Positions 47,324 through 58,615 of a stretch of 64,000 nucleotides of DNA are shown here, piece after piece. The stretch is taken from the NCBI GenBank assembly GCA_940337035.1, contig OW679203.1, forward strand, positions 25,739,495-25,803,494, written 5' to 3'. A model generated the notes under the pieces. The model worked only from the letters and a program-made list of their open reading frames with translations, was not told the DNA's origin and ran no database searches. The stretch is from Agriotes lineatus. Lineage: Eukaryota > Arthropoda > Insecta > Coleoptera > Elateridae. How positions within the stretch are numbered: the first letter of the stretch is position 1; each line of letters opens with the position of its first letter. Both the position numbers and the translations under genes were made by a program.

Positions 47324-47602
47324 CTTTGGGGCCTTGAAAGGTTTTTTTTTTTGACTACGTCGTTATTAGGATACTTGGTGGTACTATAGTGCAAATCGAA
47401 TTGTTAGGGTGTTAGAATTTATTATTGGCTAGGTGATTTACATTTGGTATTATTTATTGTCGATACTTGTTGGGTATTTACAATTGATTATTGCTAGTTA
47501 TAGGTTTGTTTATTGCATGCTATTTACAGGTTTTGCTTGGGTTAGTTATAAGCCTAGTTTAAATAAGTTTTTGTGATCATCTTGTCCTGTTGGAACAGCA
47601 AG

Positions 47603-50600
47603 ATGGTATTTAAATTAGATGTTAATCGACTGCTCGTCGATGAACTCGATTATGAGCTTCGAGTTAGAGACATTGTCATTCAGGGCAATGCCCAGGACAA
47701 ACGTAAATTACTTCGTGCCCGTCTGAAGATGGATCTTCTTATGAATGTCACTTTCACTCCCGTGTCTCTGGACGCTACTGAAGAACTTGCGATCTGTGAA
47801 GACAAACTCTCTATTTTAGCTGCCGAAATTGACAGTTGCACCTCTAGGAACTTGGACAATGATGCACAACGATTAGGTACTCGCCTTCTTCATGTTCAAG
47901 GTCGGTTAGGTCATATTATAGCAGAACCAGATTCCGCTTCTAGGTTGGAGTCCTTGAAGGATAGATGCGAACAATTAATTGCTGCCTTGGAAGCGAAACT
48001 TCAGCTTCACGTTGATACCCAAGCTCGCAACGACACAACCGCTGCACCGAGTGATTCAAGCTCGGAGGATGGTTCGTTAGTTTTATCTTCGGAAACTCAT
48101 ATTCGCCCCCATAGCTCTGCTGTCACTACGTCTCAGGAAGACGCTGCCTTGCCTGTTCGTTCGACTGCTAATTCGGTTACGTGGAGTCACCCTTTGTTCA
48201 CTTCACAGTTTTCTGCCCCTCAGCCTATTCCCTCTAGCTCAGCCATTCAACCTGGCATGTACTTGGATTATCCACCCTTTGCCGATGCCGTCAATCGACG
48301 CTCGTCTGCTGCTGAAGAAGTCAATCATTCTGCGTCGTATAGACACACTTCAGCCAATTATTTAGCCATCAATAAATGGAGGATCACCTTCGATGGAGGA
48401 AATGGCTTAACTAGCTTTTTAGAGGAAATTGAAGAAACTCGCATAGCTCGAAACGTATCCAAGGATCAACTTTTTGCCGCTGCCATCGAATTGTTCACTG
48501 GCAACGCTCGAATTTGGTTTCGTTCCATTCGCAACACTATCCGTTCATGGGATGAATTGATCATCGCCTTGAAAGCCGCTTTTCTGCCTTGCGACTACGA
48601 AACTAGCCTATGGGATGAAATCCGTAGTAGAACCCAAGGACCCGATGAGTCCGTAACAGTCTACGTTGCTGTCATGGAGAACCTTTTTAGTCGCCTTTCT
48701 CGTGTACCTGTGGAGATGGAGCGCATAGAGATTATGCGTAGAAACTTGCAACCATACTTACAGGCTCAACTAGCTCTCTACTCTCCTACAAGTATCTCGC
48801 AACTCAGACAACTTGGAAAATTAATTGAAGATGCTAAGGTGCGTGCTTCGAGGTTCAAGAATCCACCTCCACCTTATCAAGCCCTCGAACCTGACTTGGC
48901 TTATCACAAGCCCCGTTTTGGAGCTAGAGCTGCTGCCATTGAGGAAACTAGTTCCACTCCTAGTCCCTCTGCCGAAGAACAAGTCTGCGTGGTTACAGCT
49001 GCTCGACCCTTTGGTGTTTGCTGGAACTGCGGAAAGCCCGATCATCGCATGGCCCAGTGCCCATCACTTCGCAATTCTAGGAAGGAAAACTCTGAAGCTA
49101 ATATTGTCAAACAGTCACAAACCACGACCGATTTACCTACTGAACATCGCATTCTGCTCGATTTCATCTTGAGTCACGCCAGTAAAGATGAAAGGCCCTA
49201 TCTTCGTGTTTCAATTTATGGCAAGGATCTACTTGGCTTGTTGGACTCCGGCGCGAGCCGTACCATTCTAGGTCGACAAGGATGGGAAGTATTGAAGGAC
49301 GTCTGCAAATTAAGCTCTGCTAAATCTACCACCTGCAGCGTCGCCAATGGTGAGAAATGCCATAGTATAGGTACACTTACCGTCCCCATCGTACTGAGAG
49401 ATCGCGTGAGAACTTTCGAAGTCCTGGTTATTCCTTCACTCCCACATACATTAATTTTGGGCACCGACTTCTGGAAGAGGATGGCCCTTGTGCCAGATCT
49501 TCGCCATGGGGAATGGACCTTCTCCAAAGCCTCGGCTGATGAGCAAATCGCTGCGATCCGTTCAACTGAACACCTCACGAACGACGAACAAGCTGTGCTT
49601 GATCAGACTATCAGCGAAGCTTTTTCTTTGATAGGAGATGGTGTAGGATGCACCCATTTAGTGGAGCATGTAATCAAGACAGATGCTGAACCAATTAAGC
49701 AGCGCTATTATCCAATCTCGCCTGCTTTGCAAAAGCACGTGAATGAAGAGCTCGACGATATGTTAGAAAAGGGCATTGTGGAACCCTCAACATCCGCATG
49801 GTCATCGCCCATCGTTATGATAAAGAAGAAGGATGGTTCCTACCGCTTCTGCGTAGACTATCGGAAGCTCAACAAGGTGAGCCAACCTGATGCCTATCCA
49901 CTTCCGTACATCAGCAACATCTTGGACAAGTTACGTGATGCACAATACCTGACCACGTTAGATGTCAAGTCAGCTTACTTTCAGGTGCCGGTTTCTGTCG
50001 CTAGCCGTCCGCTAACTGCCTTCACTGTCCCTAATCGTGGGTTGTACCAATTTTGTCGCCTCCCGTTCGGCCTTCATACCGCCCCGGCGACTTGGCAACG
50101 CCTTATCGACCGAGTTATTGGTGCCGACCTAGAACCTTACGCCTTCACATACTTGGATGACATTATTATCTGCACTCCTACCTTCGAAAAACACCTGGAG
50201 GTCTTGAAGGAAGTCGTATCTAGGATCGCCAAGGCCGGCCTAACTTTGAACCGGGAAAAATGTCATTTTTGCAAGCCCGAACTGAAGTACCTGGGGTACG
50301 TCGTGAACTCCAAAGGTCTACTCGTCGACCCGGAAAAGGTCGAAGCAATCTTGAACATCCCTAACCCCAAGACGGTACCAGAGGTTAGAAGGATATTGGG
50401 AATGGCATCGTGGTATCGGCGCTTTGTGCCTAACTTTTCTTCAGTTGTGTCACCTATGACTCGCCTGCTTCGCAAGAACCAGAAGTTTGTTTGGTCTGAG
50501 GAATGTCAAACCGCATTTGACACCATTAAAGACTGCCTCGTCTCGGCCCCTGTGCTCTCTTGCCCAGATTTCACTCGTCCCTTCACCATTCAGACGGACG

Positions 50601-52240
50601 CCTCTGGCTATGGACTCGGAGCCGTCTTGTCCCAGACGTATCCTGAGGGAGAGAAGGTCGTCTGCTATATAAGCCGTTCACTCACGAAGAATGAGCGGAA
50701 GTTCAGCACAACGGAACGTGAATGTCTCGCGGTACTCTTCGCCATCGAAAAACTTCGTCCGTACATCGAGGGAACTAAGTTCGACGTCGTGACCGACCAC
50801 TACGCCCTCAAGTGGTTGCATAATATTAAAGACCCCATAGGACGCATTGCGCGTTGGGCCATACGCCTACAACAATATAATTTCAATGTTATCCATCGCA
50901 AAGGCAAAGACAATGTCGTACCTGACGCTCTATCCAGGTCCGTACCTATTGTCGATGAGGTCACTGAGGACGATGATGTTCAAGACCGTTGGTATGCTCG
51001 GATGCGCCTAAAAGTCCGAAACGATCCACAGCACTATCCTGCTTGGCGCGAGTCGAATTCGCAACTCTACAAACATGTTAGGAGTCCGTATCCAGAACTC
51101 ATGCAGGCCAATGAAGATTGGAAGATAGTTCTACCTAAGGACAAACGTTCAGAAGTACTTAGACGTAATCATGATGATCCTACCTCAGGACATCTCGGCG
51201 TTTCGAAAACCTTAGGTCGTATAGCTCAGAGGTACTACTGGCCCAAGATGCGAACGGACGTTCTGCGCTACATTCGCAACTGCAAGGTGTGTTCCCGCAC
51301 TAAGCCTGACCAACGACCACCCGCTGGACATATGGGAGGTCACACAAACATCTCGAAGCCCTGGGAGGTTATCTGTATGGACCTCATAGGACCTCTACCT
51401 CGTTCTTCTCGGGGATACCAGTATATACTCGTAGTGGCTGATTGTTTCTCTAAACTTCCTCTTGTATTTCCCCTTCGTAAGGCTACGGCCGCTGCAGTCG
51501 TACGTCACGTTGAAGAAAACGTGTTTTTATTGTTTGGCGCTCCGAAGAGAATTATCTGCGACAATGGTGTCCAGTTCAAGAGTCGCGAATTTACTGCCTT
51601 GGCTAGGAACTATGGCTGCAGAATAGCGTTTACAGCGTTGTATCACCCTCAGGCAAATCCAACGGAACGCATCAATCGTGTTCTGAAAACAATGCTTACA
51701 GCGTACGTGTCCGACAAACAACGTGAGTGGGATAAATACTTACAACAAGTCGCTTGTGCCATAAGAACCTCCAAGCATGATGTCACTGGTCATAGCCCCT
51801 ACTTTTTGAATTTTGGCCGAGAAATTACACTCGACGGGAATCCGGAAGAAAGACCTGAAGATGAAGGTCCCGAACTTCGTGTCATCAGGGATGAAAACCC
51901 CAACATAAGAGCCCAAGCGCTGCAACGGTTGTACAAAGAAGTAAAAGTTCGTCTTGCTAGGGCCTACGATCGTTCGAAGGTCTACTACAACCTGCGAAGA
52001 CGACCTGATGAATATCAGGTAGGCAACTCCGTTTGGAGAAGAAACTTCACGCAATCGGATGCTGCTAACCACTATACTGCTAAATTGGCACCCAAGTTCA
52101 TTGGACCCTTTATAATTCATAAGAAATTGTCTCGCTTCATATATCAACTTAAGGATCCAGACGGACGTCTACGCGGGAATTGGCATGCCAAAGACTTGAA
52201 GCTCAACAACGCTGTCGACGATAATGATGATTTGGTTTAG
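47603..52240 (+). CDS. gag-pol: Gag-Pol polyprotein of the Gypsy element (1,545 aa)
   Basis: One uninterrupted frame. I chose the ATG at 47603 (A at -3, G at +4); a GTG 30 bp upstream is in frame but is an unlikely eukaryotic start. Residues from this ATG: a retrotransposon gag domain from about 257 (KWRITFDGG onward) to 430; one CCHC zinc knuckle C473-x2-C-x4-H-x4-C486; aspartic protease D548-S-G-A; reverse transcriptase with D787 and YLDD 850-853; RNase H with D999, E1040 and D1065; integrase zinc finger H1190, H1197, C1227, C1230; catalytic D1260, D1320 and E1355; and a C-terminal GPY/F module with G-P-F at 1501-1503. All catalytic residues are present. The last two integrase acids are 34 residues apart rather than the usual 35. 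Gag and Pol are fused, so no frameshift is needed; how Gag excess is made is unknown. Confidence 0.95.
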   Translation: MVFKLDVNRLLVDELDYELRVRDIVIQGNAQDKRKLLRARLKMDLLMNVTFTPVSLDATEELAICEDKLSILAAEIDSCTSRNLDNDAQRLGTRLLHVQGRLGHIIAEPDSASRLESLKDRCEQLIAALEAKLQLHVDTQARNDTTAAPSDSSSEDGSLVLSSETHIRPHSSAVTTSQEDAALPVRSTANSVTWSHPLFTSQFSAPQPIPSSSAIQPGMYLDYPPFADAVNRRSSAAEEVNHSASYRHTSANYLAINKWRITFDGGNGLTSFLEEIEETRIARNVSKDQLFAAAIELFTGNARIWFRSIRNTIRSWDELIIALKAAFLPCDYETSLWDEIRSRTQGPDESVTVYVAVMENLFSRLSRVPVEMERIEIMRRNLQPYLQAQLALYSPTSISQLRQLGKLIEDAKVRASRFKNPPPPYQALEPDLAYHKPRFGARAAAIEETSSTPSPSAEEQVCVVTAARPFGVCWNCGKPDHRMAQCPSLRNSRKENSEANIVKQSQTTTDLPTEHRILLDFILSHASKDERPYLRVSIYGKDLLGLLDSGASRTILGRQGWEVLKDVCKLSSAKSTTCSVANGEKCHSIGTLTVPIVLRDRVRTFEVLVIPSLPHTLILGTDFWKRMALVPDLRHGEWTFSKASADEQIAAIRSTEHLTNDEQAVLDQTISEAFSLIGDGVGCTHLVEHVIKTDAEPIKQRYYPISPALQKHVNEELDDMLEKGIVEPSTSAWSSPIVMIKKKDGSYRFCVDYRKLNKVSQPDAYPLPYISNILDKLRDAQYLTTLDVKSAYFQVPVSVASRPLTAFTVPNRGLYQFCRLPFGLHTAPATWQRLIDRVIGADLEPYAFTYLDDIIICTPTFEKHLEVLKEVVSRIAKAGLTLNREKCHFCKPELKYLGYVVNSKGLLVDPEKVEAILNIPNPKTVPEVRRILGMASWYRRFVPNFSSVVSPMTRLLRKNQKFVWSEECQTAFDTIKDCLVSAPVLSCPDFTRPFTIQTDASGYGLGAVLSQTYPEGEKVVCYISRSLTKNERKFSTTERECLAVLFAIEKLRPYIEGTKFDVVTDHYALKWLHNIKDPIGRIARWAIRLQQYNFNVIHRKGKDNVVPDALSRSVPIVDEVTEDDDVQDRWYARMRLKVRNDPQHYPAWRESNSQLYKHVRSPYPELMQANEDWKIVLPKDKRSEVLRRNHDDPTSGHLGVSKTLGRIAQRYYWPKMRTDVLRYIRNCKVCSRTKPDQRPPAGHMGGHTNISKPWEVICMDLIGPLPRSSRGYQYILVVADCFSKLPLVFPLRKATAAAVVRHVEENVFLLFGAPKRIICDNGVQFKSREFTALARNYGCRIAFTALYHPQANPTERINRVLKTMLTAYVSDKQREWDKYLQQVACAIRTSKHDVTGHSPYFLNFGREITLDGNPEERPEDEGPELRVIRDENPNIRAQALQRLYKEVKVRLARAYDRSKVYYNLRRRPDEYQVGNSVWRRNFTQSDAANHYTAKLAPKFIGPFIIHKKLSRFIYQLKDPDGRLRGNWHAKDLKLNNAVDDNDDLV

Positions 52241-52894
52241 TCTACGTCTTTTTGGGTGGCTGGTTTGGGGACGTCGGACGGAACCTTTGGGACCCAACTC
52301 ACCTTTCCTTTTTCTCGAATTGGAGTCCCGACCTAAACATCTGGTCCCTTCATTTCTCGCATCTTTCTCTGTCTCATTTTTTTTTTTTTTGTTTGAAAGG
52401 GATGTTCCCTCTTTTTGCTGTGCTCGTTCTCTTTATACTTCGTGTTATTTTGGATATCAGTTCTATCTTCTGTCATTTGGAGATAGCTTCAGTGCTGTAG
52501 GTCGATCCTGGGCCTAAGTACTTAACCCTTGGTTGAGGTTGGTTTTCCTTTCCCTTCCTTCTTCTGTGTCGTTCGCTTTCCTGTCTCCCACTCCACATCT
52601 TTCCGAGGTGTTTGCATTTCGGGTGCATCTTTGTTGCAACCTGACGTAACCTTCCCTTCCACCGGCGCAGCTCACATCATCTTGCAGCGACGGAAGAGGT
52701 TGGTGTCTAGTTGTCTTCGATGATGTGCTTGAACTCTTACATCCTCTCTTCTTGTCTACTTCTTTAGATCCTTTGTTCCTTCCCTTTGTTTCCTTCCGGC
52801 AGGCATCGTTTTTTTTGTTGTCTCTTAGGGCGATTTCTTTTGTTGGCATTTGTATGGTCGGGTAAATCTGGGGTGATTTACCCTCCCTTTTGTT
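52241..52894. other. 3' untranslated region of the Gypsy element, no env
   Basis: Several overlapping frames up to 111 codons on both strands but no signal peptide-plus-transmembrane arrangement or furin-type site of an envelope protein. Pyrimidine-rich. Confidence 0.7.
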
Positions 52895-52903
52895 GGGGGA
52901 GGA
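52895..52903 (+). promoter_or_regulatory. Polypurine tract
   Basis: GGGGGAGGA ends two bases before the 3' LTR, the expected site for priming of plus-strand DNA. Confidence 0.85.
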
Positions 52904-52905
52904 TT

Positions 52906-55254
52906 TGTTACGATACTTTTGGAGTGCCCCCCGTAGTATTGAACTTCTGCTATCTGAATTTCTGAACTTGAATATTTATGGTTGGCTTTTGTCAATGTTT
53001 GCATGCTTTAACCTGGGTATAATTAGCTATATCTTATTTTTAATTACTCTTCTATAATTATCATGCAGTTTCGTAAGCAATCCCTCGTTTAATTACTCAT
53101 ATTTTGCAAATTAGGTTTATTCTTGCTATATTTCTACAAATATTTGGGTATGGCCGCTAGGCAACCGGTGATACAAATTGTTTCTAACTATTCCATTTGT
53201 TGCTAGAGCAATGTTATCTTCTCCTGCAGTCAAACTTGCCTGACTGGTTTTTTGGCTTCTCCTGGCCCAAATTTTTGGTTATCAGATGACCTGTGGGCTG
53301 GGTTTTTGAATTTTTCGGCTTTCTTTTCAAGCTAAATTGTCGTGCTAGTAGGTGTTCCTCTGCAGCTAAGTGCTTCATAGCCCTTTGGTAGGGCTCGCCT
53401 CTTCGAATAGATTGTTTGAGGGATCTGGAAGCATTTCTGCGTTATCGTGGATGTTCGTAATGATTATTAGATAGCTACTTACTTGCATCCCTTCGCTTTT
53501 GGCGGATCTCCTGGACGCCTACTTTAGCGCGCTTCTTTCGGCTCACCCCCAGCTTGAGGTAAGACTAGGTCAGTTTCTTCTTAATCGGGAATACATTTGG
53601 GTTCTGTGCGTTTTTAGCCAAAAATTCCCGGTGGGAATTAAAACACTCCCCATCTGCTTGAAATCCTTCCTGTCTGGAGCAGGCCTATCCCGTTCGACTG
53701 CACCCTGCTGGAATCCAGTTCGATGCACTGGGCCCTAAGATAGTCGCATCGCCTGTGAATGTTGCAACCCTCGTGGGCAACACTGAAGATTGAGCAACTG
53801 CTTTACACTCACCTGCAAGTCATTCTGCAGCCTCCACAGCTGGCACTGCCTCCCGCAGCTGCAGCCGCCCTCGTTGCTTCGCTAGCTACGTCCAACAACA
53901 GGGGAGCAAACGGAGAGATTAGGTTCTGGTAAACTTTCCTGCAGGCAAGACGTTATTGTAGATAATATGCATTGCGCCTGTTGTACTTTATAATTGAATC
54001 ATACTGTTTCATGCCGTTAGCACTTCGGGCATGTGATTTAGGTGATAGGTTTCGTGCATCGTTAGTTTAGTAATATTTGGAATTTGTGTAATTAAATGTT
54101 AGGGCCGCCGCGCAATGACATGCGGTTACCCTCTGCTACTTGCTAAATTAAGGTCGTAAGGTTTACCTGTGTATTGCTCCGTTTGTGCCTTCGGGTCTCC
54201 TAGCCTTATTGACCTCTGCGTTATCTGAAAAATTTATAGAGTAGAACTTGTAGCTTTGAGCTTCACTTGTGTCCTTTCTGGACGTCGCGTTTACTCACCA
54301 GCTTGCATAACACAGTTCGGACGCCTTAAAGTTTCGCTGTCTTCATCACCAAAACAATAGTTAATATTTTCATGTCAAACCTTCGACGCGAAGTTAGGCA
54401 CACTTCAGTAGCGTGTCTCGTAAGCCGACTTCGGGAGCGTTGTGGTTATTGTAGATCTCCGTTAACCGAGTAAGGGGCAAATCCAAGCCTTTGCTTTCTT
54501 TAGCATATAAATATACATAAGTACACTTAATGCATTTTTAATATGGACACCGTCGTTCATGTGTGGCCACGCAAGCGCACGCTGATTCCGCCCTTTAGAA
54601 AATTTTGAATATAGATATAGCGTCATTTAGGGCTAACCTTCGGGGTTAAAACGTTAGCCGAGGTGGTCTTGTATTGCTCTGAGCCGGTATACGCGAAATT
54701 TTAAACTCGCTCCGCGACTCGCGCTTGATCAATTTATTTTCTTTTTAAACTTAATACTCGCTACGCTCCGTTGTAACCGCACAATGTTTTAATGTGTTAG
54801 TTCATAGTCATTGCTGCTCGTGGGCTACTATTTGCCCAATACTTATATTTGAATTTGTATATACATTTACTATTGCATGTCGCATACTGTGTGTTCTTTG
54901 ATGTTGGTAAAGATACTGCCTGCTGTGATATTTGTATTTAGTTTATGTTAGCATTGCACTATAGTACGCACCAAACTCTTTGAAATAAAGCTGTGATATT
55001 TTCTTTGGTGGTTGATTTGATTGTTTTCTTTGTGCTGCTGGAAATTGTCCTGACCTTATGTACGGTCCGGCATAAGGATTAGAACTTGAGTCGTGGACCT
55101 GGCGCCCTATTTTTTTTTTATACTTTTTCAGCATAGCTGGAACCCTGCGACCCTCGCGGCGAGCTAGCCCAATTAGGCCGATAGTTACCAGCCGGCAAAA
55201 CATCAAATATAACTTTCGCCAAAAGGTAAGGCCGACCGTCTATCTTCCCTAACA
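52906..55254 (+). repeat. 3' LTR (2,349 bp)
   Basis: Same length and, as far as read by eye, the same sequence as 44954-47302. Its AATAAA is at 54984-54989. Confidence 0.95.
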
Positions 55255-55258
55255 AAAC
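55255..55258. repeat. Right 4-bp target-site duplication
   Basis: AAAC, matching 44950-44953. Confidence 0.8.
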
Positions 55259-57657
55259 GTACTTAAATTTTTTTATTGTTTTTGTTATTCAGTGCACCAC
55301 GTGGAAAAACATCAAAGCAAAGCTTGGAAACCGCCACGACTCGGGAGACGTTGACAGTGACTCTAATATGGGAATATCTATTTGACTTAAACAACCTGTA
55401 GTACACTAACTTCTTGAACCTAATTCACTATACATTGGGTGGTTAGACTTATTATATAAAACCGTTTCTTTCCAGGTTAAAGCTATTATCTTAATCTCCT
55501 AATCTTTACTTCGTTATCTTATTTTACCTGTCCGTAAGGCTCCAAAACAAAAACAAAGAACGTGAAAAGATTCCCCATTTACTGACTTAATGTTCTGGTT
55601 AAGATGAATCCAAATACGTTGTAGATAATTAAAGGCGGAGCAGGCTTAATAAAAAAAATGGTTAATGAATACTGTTTGTAGTCCTCTATAACCTAAGCTA
55701 AACAAATGGGACAAAGTATACTATTTGCATGATACGGCCGCAATATTTGGCGAAACTTATTCGGACACAAAATACAACATGATATTCACACATAAATTGC
55801 ATACAAGCTATCCGTATGCATCTTGCCTAATTGAAAGTATGCCACTAGGTTTTTGCAGTAATTACGTGCAATTACTTGTCCAACAACGGGCTGGCTTCAA
55901 GGCATCATGGGAAAAGCACAAAGCTACGTTAATGGATTGTGGACTACAGGCTCTGCTAAAAACTTTTGTGACAGATTCCATCGCGGCTCCTGTAAGAGCA
56001 AAGGAAATAATTTCACCAACTGGGTACAACATTCGTCGTTGCACCCAACGTTGCACAGTATTGCAAAATATTTGATTTTTTACAATCGAGAACAGGTTTC
56101 TCCACAGTAAGTAACTTTGGACGCCTTTAATTTAGTTTTAGGCCAGTTTAGTATTTCTAATTAGCTTGGTTTATATTCGTATTAACAAACTACGCGTACT
56201 TTTGGCATTTCAAATATTTCACACTTCGAAACAGTACCTTATGTAATCGAGTGCAGGCTTTCACTGCCGTTGTCCATAAAAATATTCTGAAGAAACTAAC
56301 AGCATAAGCAGCGAAACATCAAGTTTAAATTGACGACCACGGCATAACCCAGAAAAACCTACCACTATAGTACCTTATGTAGGCTCTCAGCCTAAATTAA
56401 GAGGAATATGTAAGCTCGCAATAAATTTCTGTGCAAATTTAGCTGCAAAAAATAACTCAATCCCTTAGCTTTGTTTATAGCATCAACTGTATCCGCCGTA
56501 GTTCGTACGCGGACTCCCTTTGCTCGCAGCGTAGTTAAAAGAGAACATCCCAAAATTGCGTTACTTCCTGTTTAGAACACTTCGGCACACTCTCAAATGC
56601 TTAGAAACAAAAGACATGCCTTTGTTTTTAATTATCGGGGAGGATACCCTTTATCAGCACATGTACTTACTTGCAGACGGTTACTGTAGCGGCGCCTATC
56701 AGGCGTGTAAATTCACTAAAAGTTGCTGCTAGAAGCTATAAAAAACTGAATTGTCTGCTAACAGTCACGAGAGGTATCGCTCCTCAATTGAACCTAACAG
56801 TGGAGATAGGAAATTCTGATGAATAGGTTAGATGTAGCTGATAATGGTCGATATTTGCCAAAATAAGTCTTTTCCCAAACAACTGCGTTCACGAAAAGGT
56901 AACAGCTACGAATAATTTCTCCAGTTTTACTTTGATTTCCTGTTAGGCGCGATGGGGTTTTGGATTTTGGGTTGGGTACAGCTGATTGTCAGTTCACCAT
57001 ATTAATAGACTCAATATTCGGAAATTTAGAAGCTACGACCGCAAAAAAAAGAGTAACCAAAACAATTTCTAAAAAGTTTATCTACTTTTCGCTATATCAC
57101 ATCGCGCGATAAGCAACACTTTATGTGTGTTAGCCTAAAGAGGAATTTCACTAAAAAACCAATATCGATCAACCGGCTCAGAGCGCTAAAAGCGTGACTG
57201 CACTTCTAACGGGTAAATACCCAAAAACTTCTTCCACAATGTATACCCCGCGTTCTAAAACACATGCGAAGTTTACGTTAATTGACACACAAAGCTTAGC
57301 TTACTAATAAAACACATATTTCAAATGGACGGTGCATCGCACATGCAATAGTATATAATAAGCCTTAAATTACTTAGCTGGATTCAGTGATTTCAATTGT
57401 CGACAGATTGGAAATAAGGGGAAGTCACAGAATCCCAGCGCTGGCCAGAACTAAAGATCGCAGGCCGCCAAAGTTGAACAAGATGGGACTCGTGGCTCGA
57501 AAACAAACTGAATCAAAATGGACAGGTTCACGGGAAAAACTGGCATCAATTCTACACACAATGTAGGCAATCTTCTCCTGAGCTTTGTTGACTTGTGGGG
57601 GGGGGCGAAACGATATATGAAACATTTAAACTAACCAACCAATAGAGGTACAGATTA
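55259..57657. other. No recognisable gene
   Basis: AT-rich DNA. One 116-codon frame at 55725-56075 has no known motif and overlaps other frames of similar length. A run of Gs at about 57596-57605 precedes the LINE tail. Confidence 0.4.
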
Positions 57658-57684
57658 TTTCTTCTTCTTCTTCTGGTGCCACTT

Positions 57685-57888
57685 CTATCGAAGATTGGCA
57701 ATCATCATAGCAATTTGGACTTTGGAGGCTACTGCTCTGAAGAGGAAACTTGTGCTCTTGCCAAACCACCTCAGGTTTTCCAGATAGGATGTCCGTCTTC
57801 TGCCTAGGGCTCTCCTTCTTTGTATCTTCTCCTGGATAATGAAGTGCAGGAGACGGCATCTCTCGCCGCCTCGTGATACGGCTGTCAC
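57685..57888 (-). pseudogene. RTE-like ORF2 C-terminus
   Basis: The frame contains RGGERCRLLHFIIQEKI, RRRALGRRRTSYLENLRWFG and ends SKVQIAMMIANLR before a TAG, the typical end of this LINE family. About 30 bp later the minus strand enters GAAGAAGAAGAAG. The first residues of the frame come from the unrelated patch. There are no catalytic residues in this part. Confidence 0.75.
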
Positions 57889-58028
57889 GGAAATAGTTCG
57901 TCCCGGCGGTCATAACAACATCATGACAGTCGTTAGTGGGGTTGTAAGTTCTCATAAATGCACAGCGACGCCTATAATTGGCCTACCGGCTGTTGACTGA
58001 GTGCGATATAAATATAAATAAATATATT

Positions 58029-58599
58029 CCGCTTCACCAGGCAAAACGTCAGGACCTTCTGCAGCTGATTCGATTCCATGCTGATCATCTTTATCATCGT
58101 TGTACAGGTCTTGCACATACTTCTCCCACATAGACAGTTTCTCTTGCAGGGTTGTAGTAATATTTCCCTGACTATTCAGCAGTGTCATGACCGGTCTGCC
58201 CTTTCCTTTTGCGACCTATGCCTTTATTTTCCTGTGGAGATTAAAAGAATCGTGTCTGCCCTGCAGTTCTTCCATTTTTTTGTAGTTGTCCTCTTCTAGC
58301 CTCTCTTTGGCCTGACGAATTTTTCTCCGAACCTCACGTTGAATCTCACGGTACTTATCTCGATCTCTAGGTAACCACTTTCTCTTCTCCTCTATCAGTC
58401 CAAGAATTTCATCAGTCGTCCATACTTTGTGTCTAATCCTGTCTGCCTTAAGGTGTGGTTGGGAGGTGTCCATGATCACACCCTTTATGCTTTGCCACAG
58501 CACCTCCAAGTCAGCATTCTCATTTATCTCTTCCAGACCGCCAGCTAGATCTCTTTCCACATTACTTTCGACTGAATTCTTGAATTTTTCTGAAATCAA
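58029..58599 (-). pseudogene. RTE-like ORF2 linker between endonuclease and RT
   Basis: Shows WTTDEILGLIEEKRKW and REVRRKIRQAKERLEEDNYK, then EELQGRHDSFNLHRKIK before a TAG at 58213-58215, and continues in the same frame with LQEKLSMWEKYVQDLYNDD to about 58029. This charged helical stretch normally leads into the RT domain, which is absent here. It is shifted by one frame relative to the endonuclease upstream. Confidence 0.75.
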
Positions 58600-58615
58600 T
58601 TAAACTAATACTTTT

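Larger units (their letters stand above)
44954..55254 (+). mobile_element. Complete Ty3/Gypsy LTR retrotransposon, Ulysses/Osvaldo-like layout
   Basis: 10,301 bp from TGTTACG to CCTAACA. It has all parts of an autonomous element: two LTRs of 2,349 bp, a tRNA-Lys-like primer binding site, a single gag-pol frame without stops, a polypurine tract, and a 4-bp target duplication. The two LTRs show a constant offset of 7,952 bp from end to end and I saw no difference between them, so the insertion is very young and the copy may still be competent. There is no env frame in the 665 bp between pol and the 3' LTR. Very long LTRs are known from Drosophila Ulysses, and the integrase has the same PTER-type ending of the DDE motif; membership in that lineage is an inference. 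Confidence 0.95.

Noticed and set aside
47573..47602. Ten-codon GTG-started extension of gag-pol
   Set aside because: GTG starts are very rare in animals and the ATG at 47603 has a good context.
52241..52905. Frames after pol considered as env
   Set aside because: Too short, overlapping, and without signal peptide, cleavage site and membrane anchor in order.
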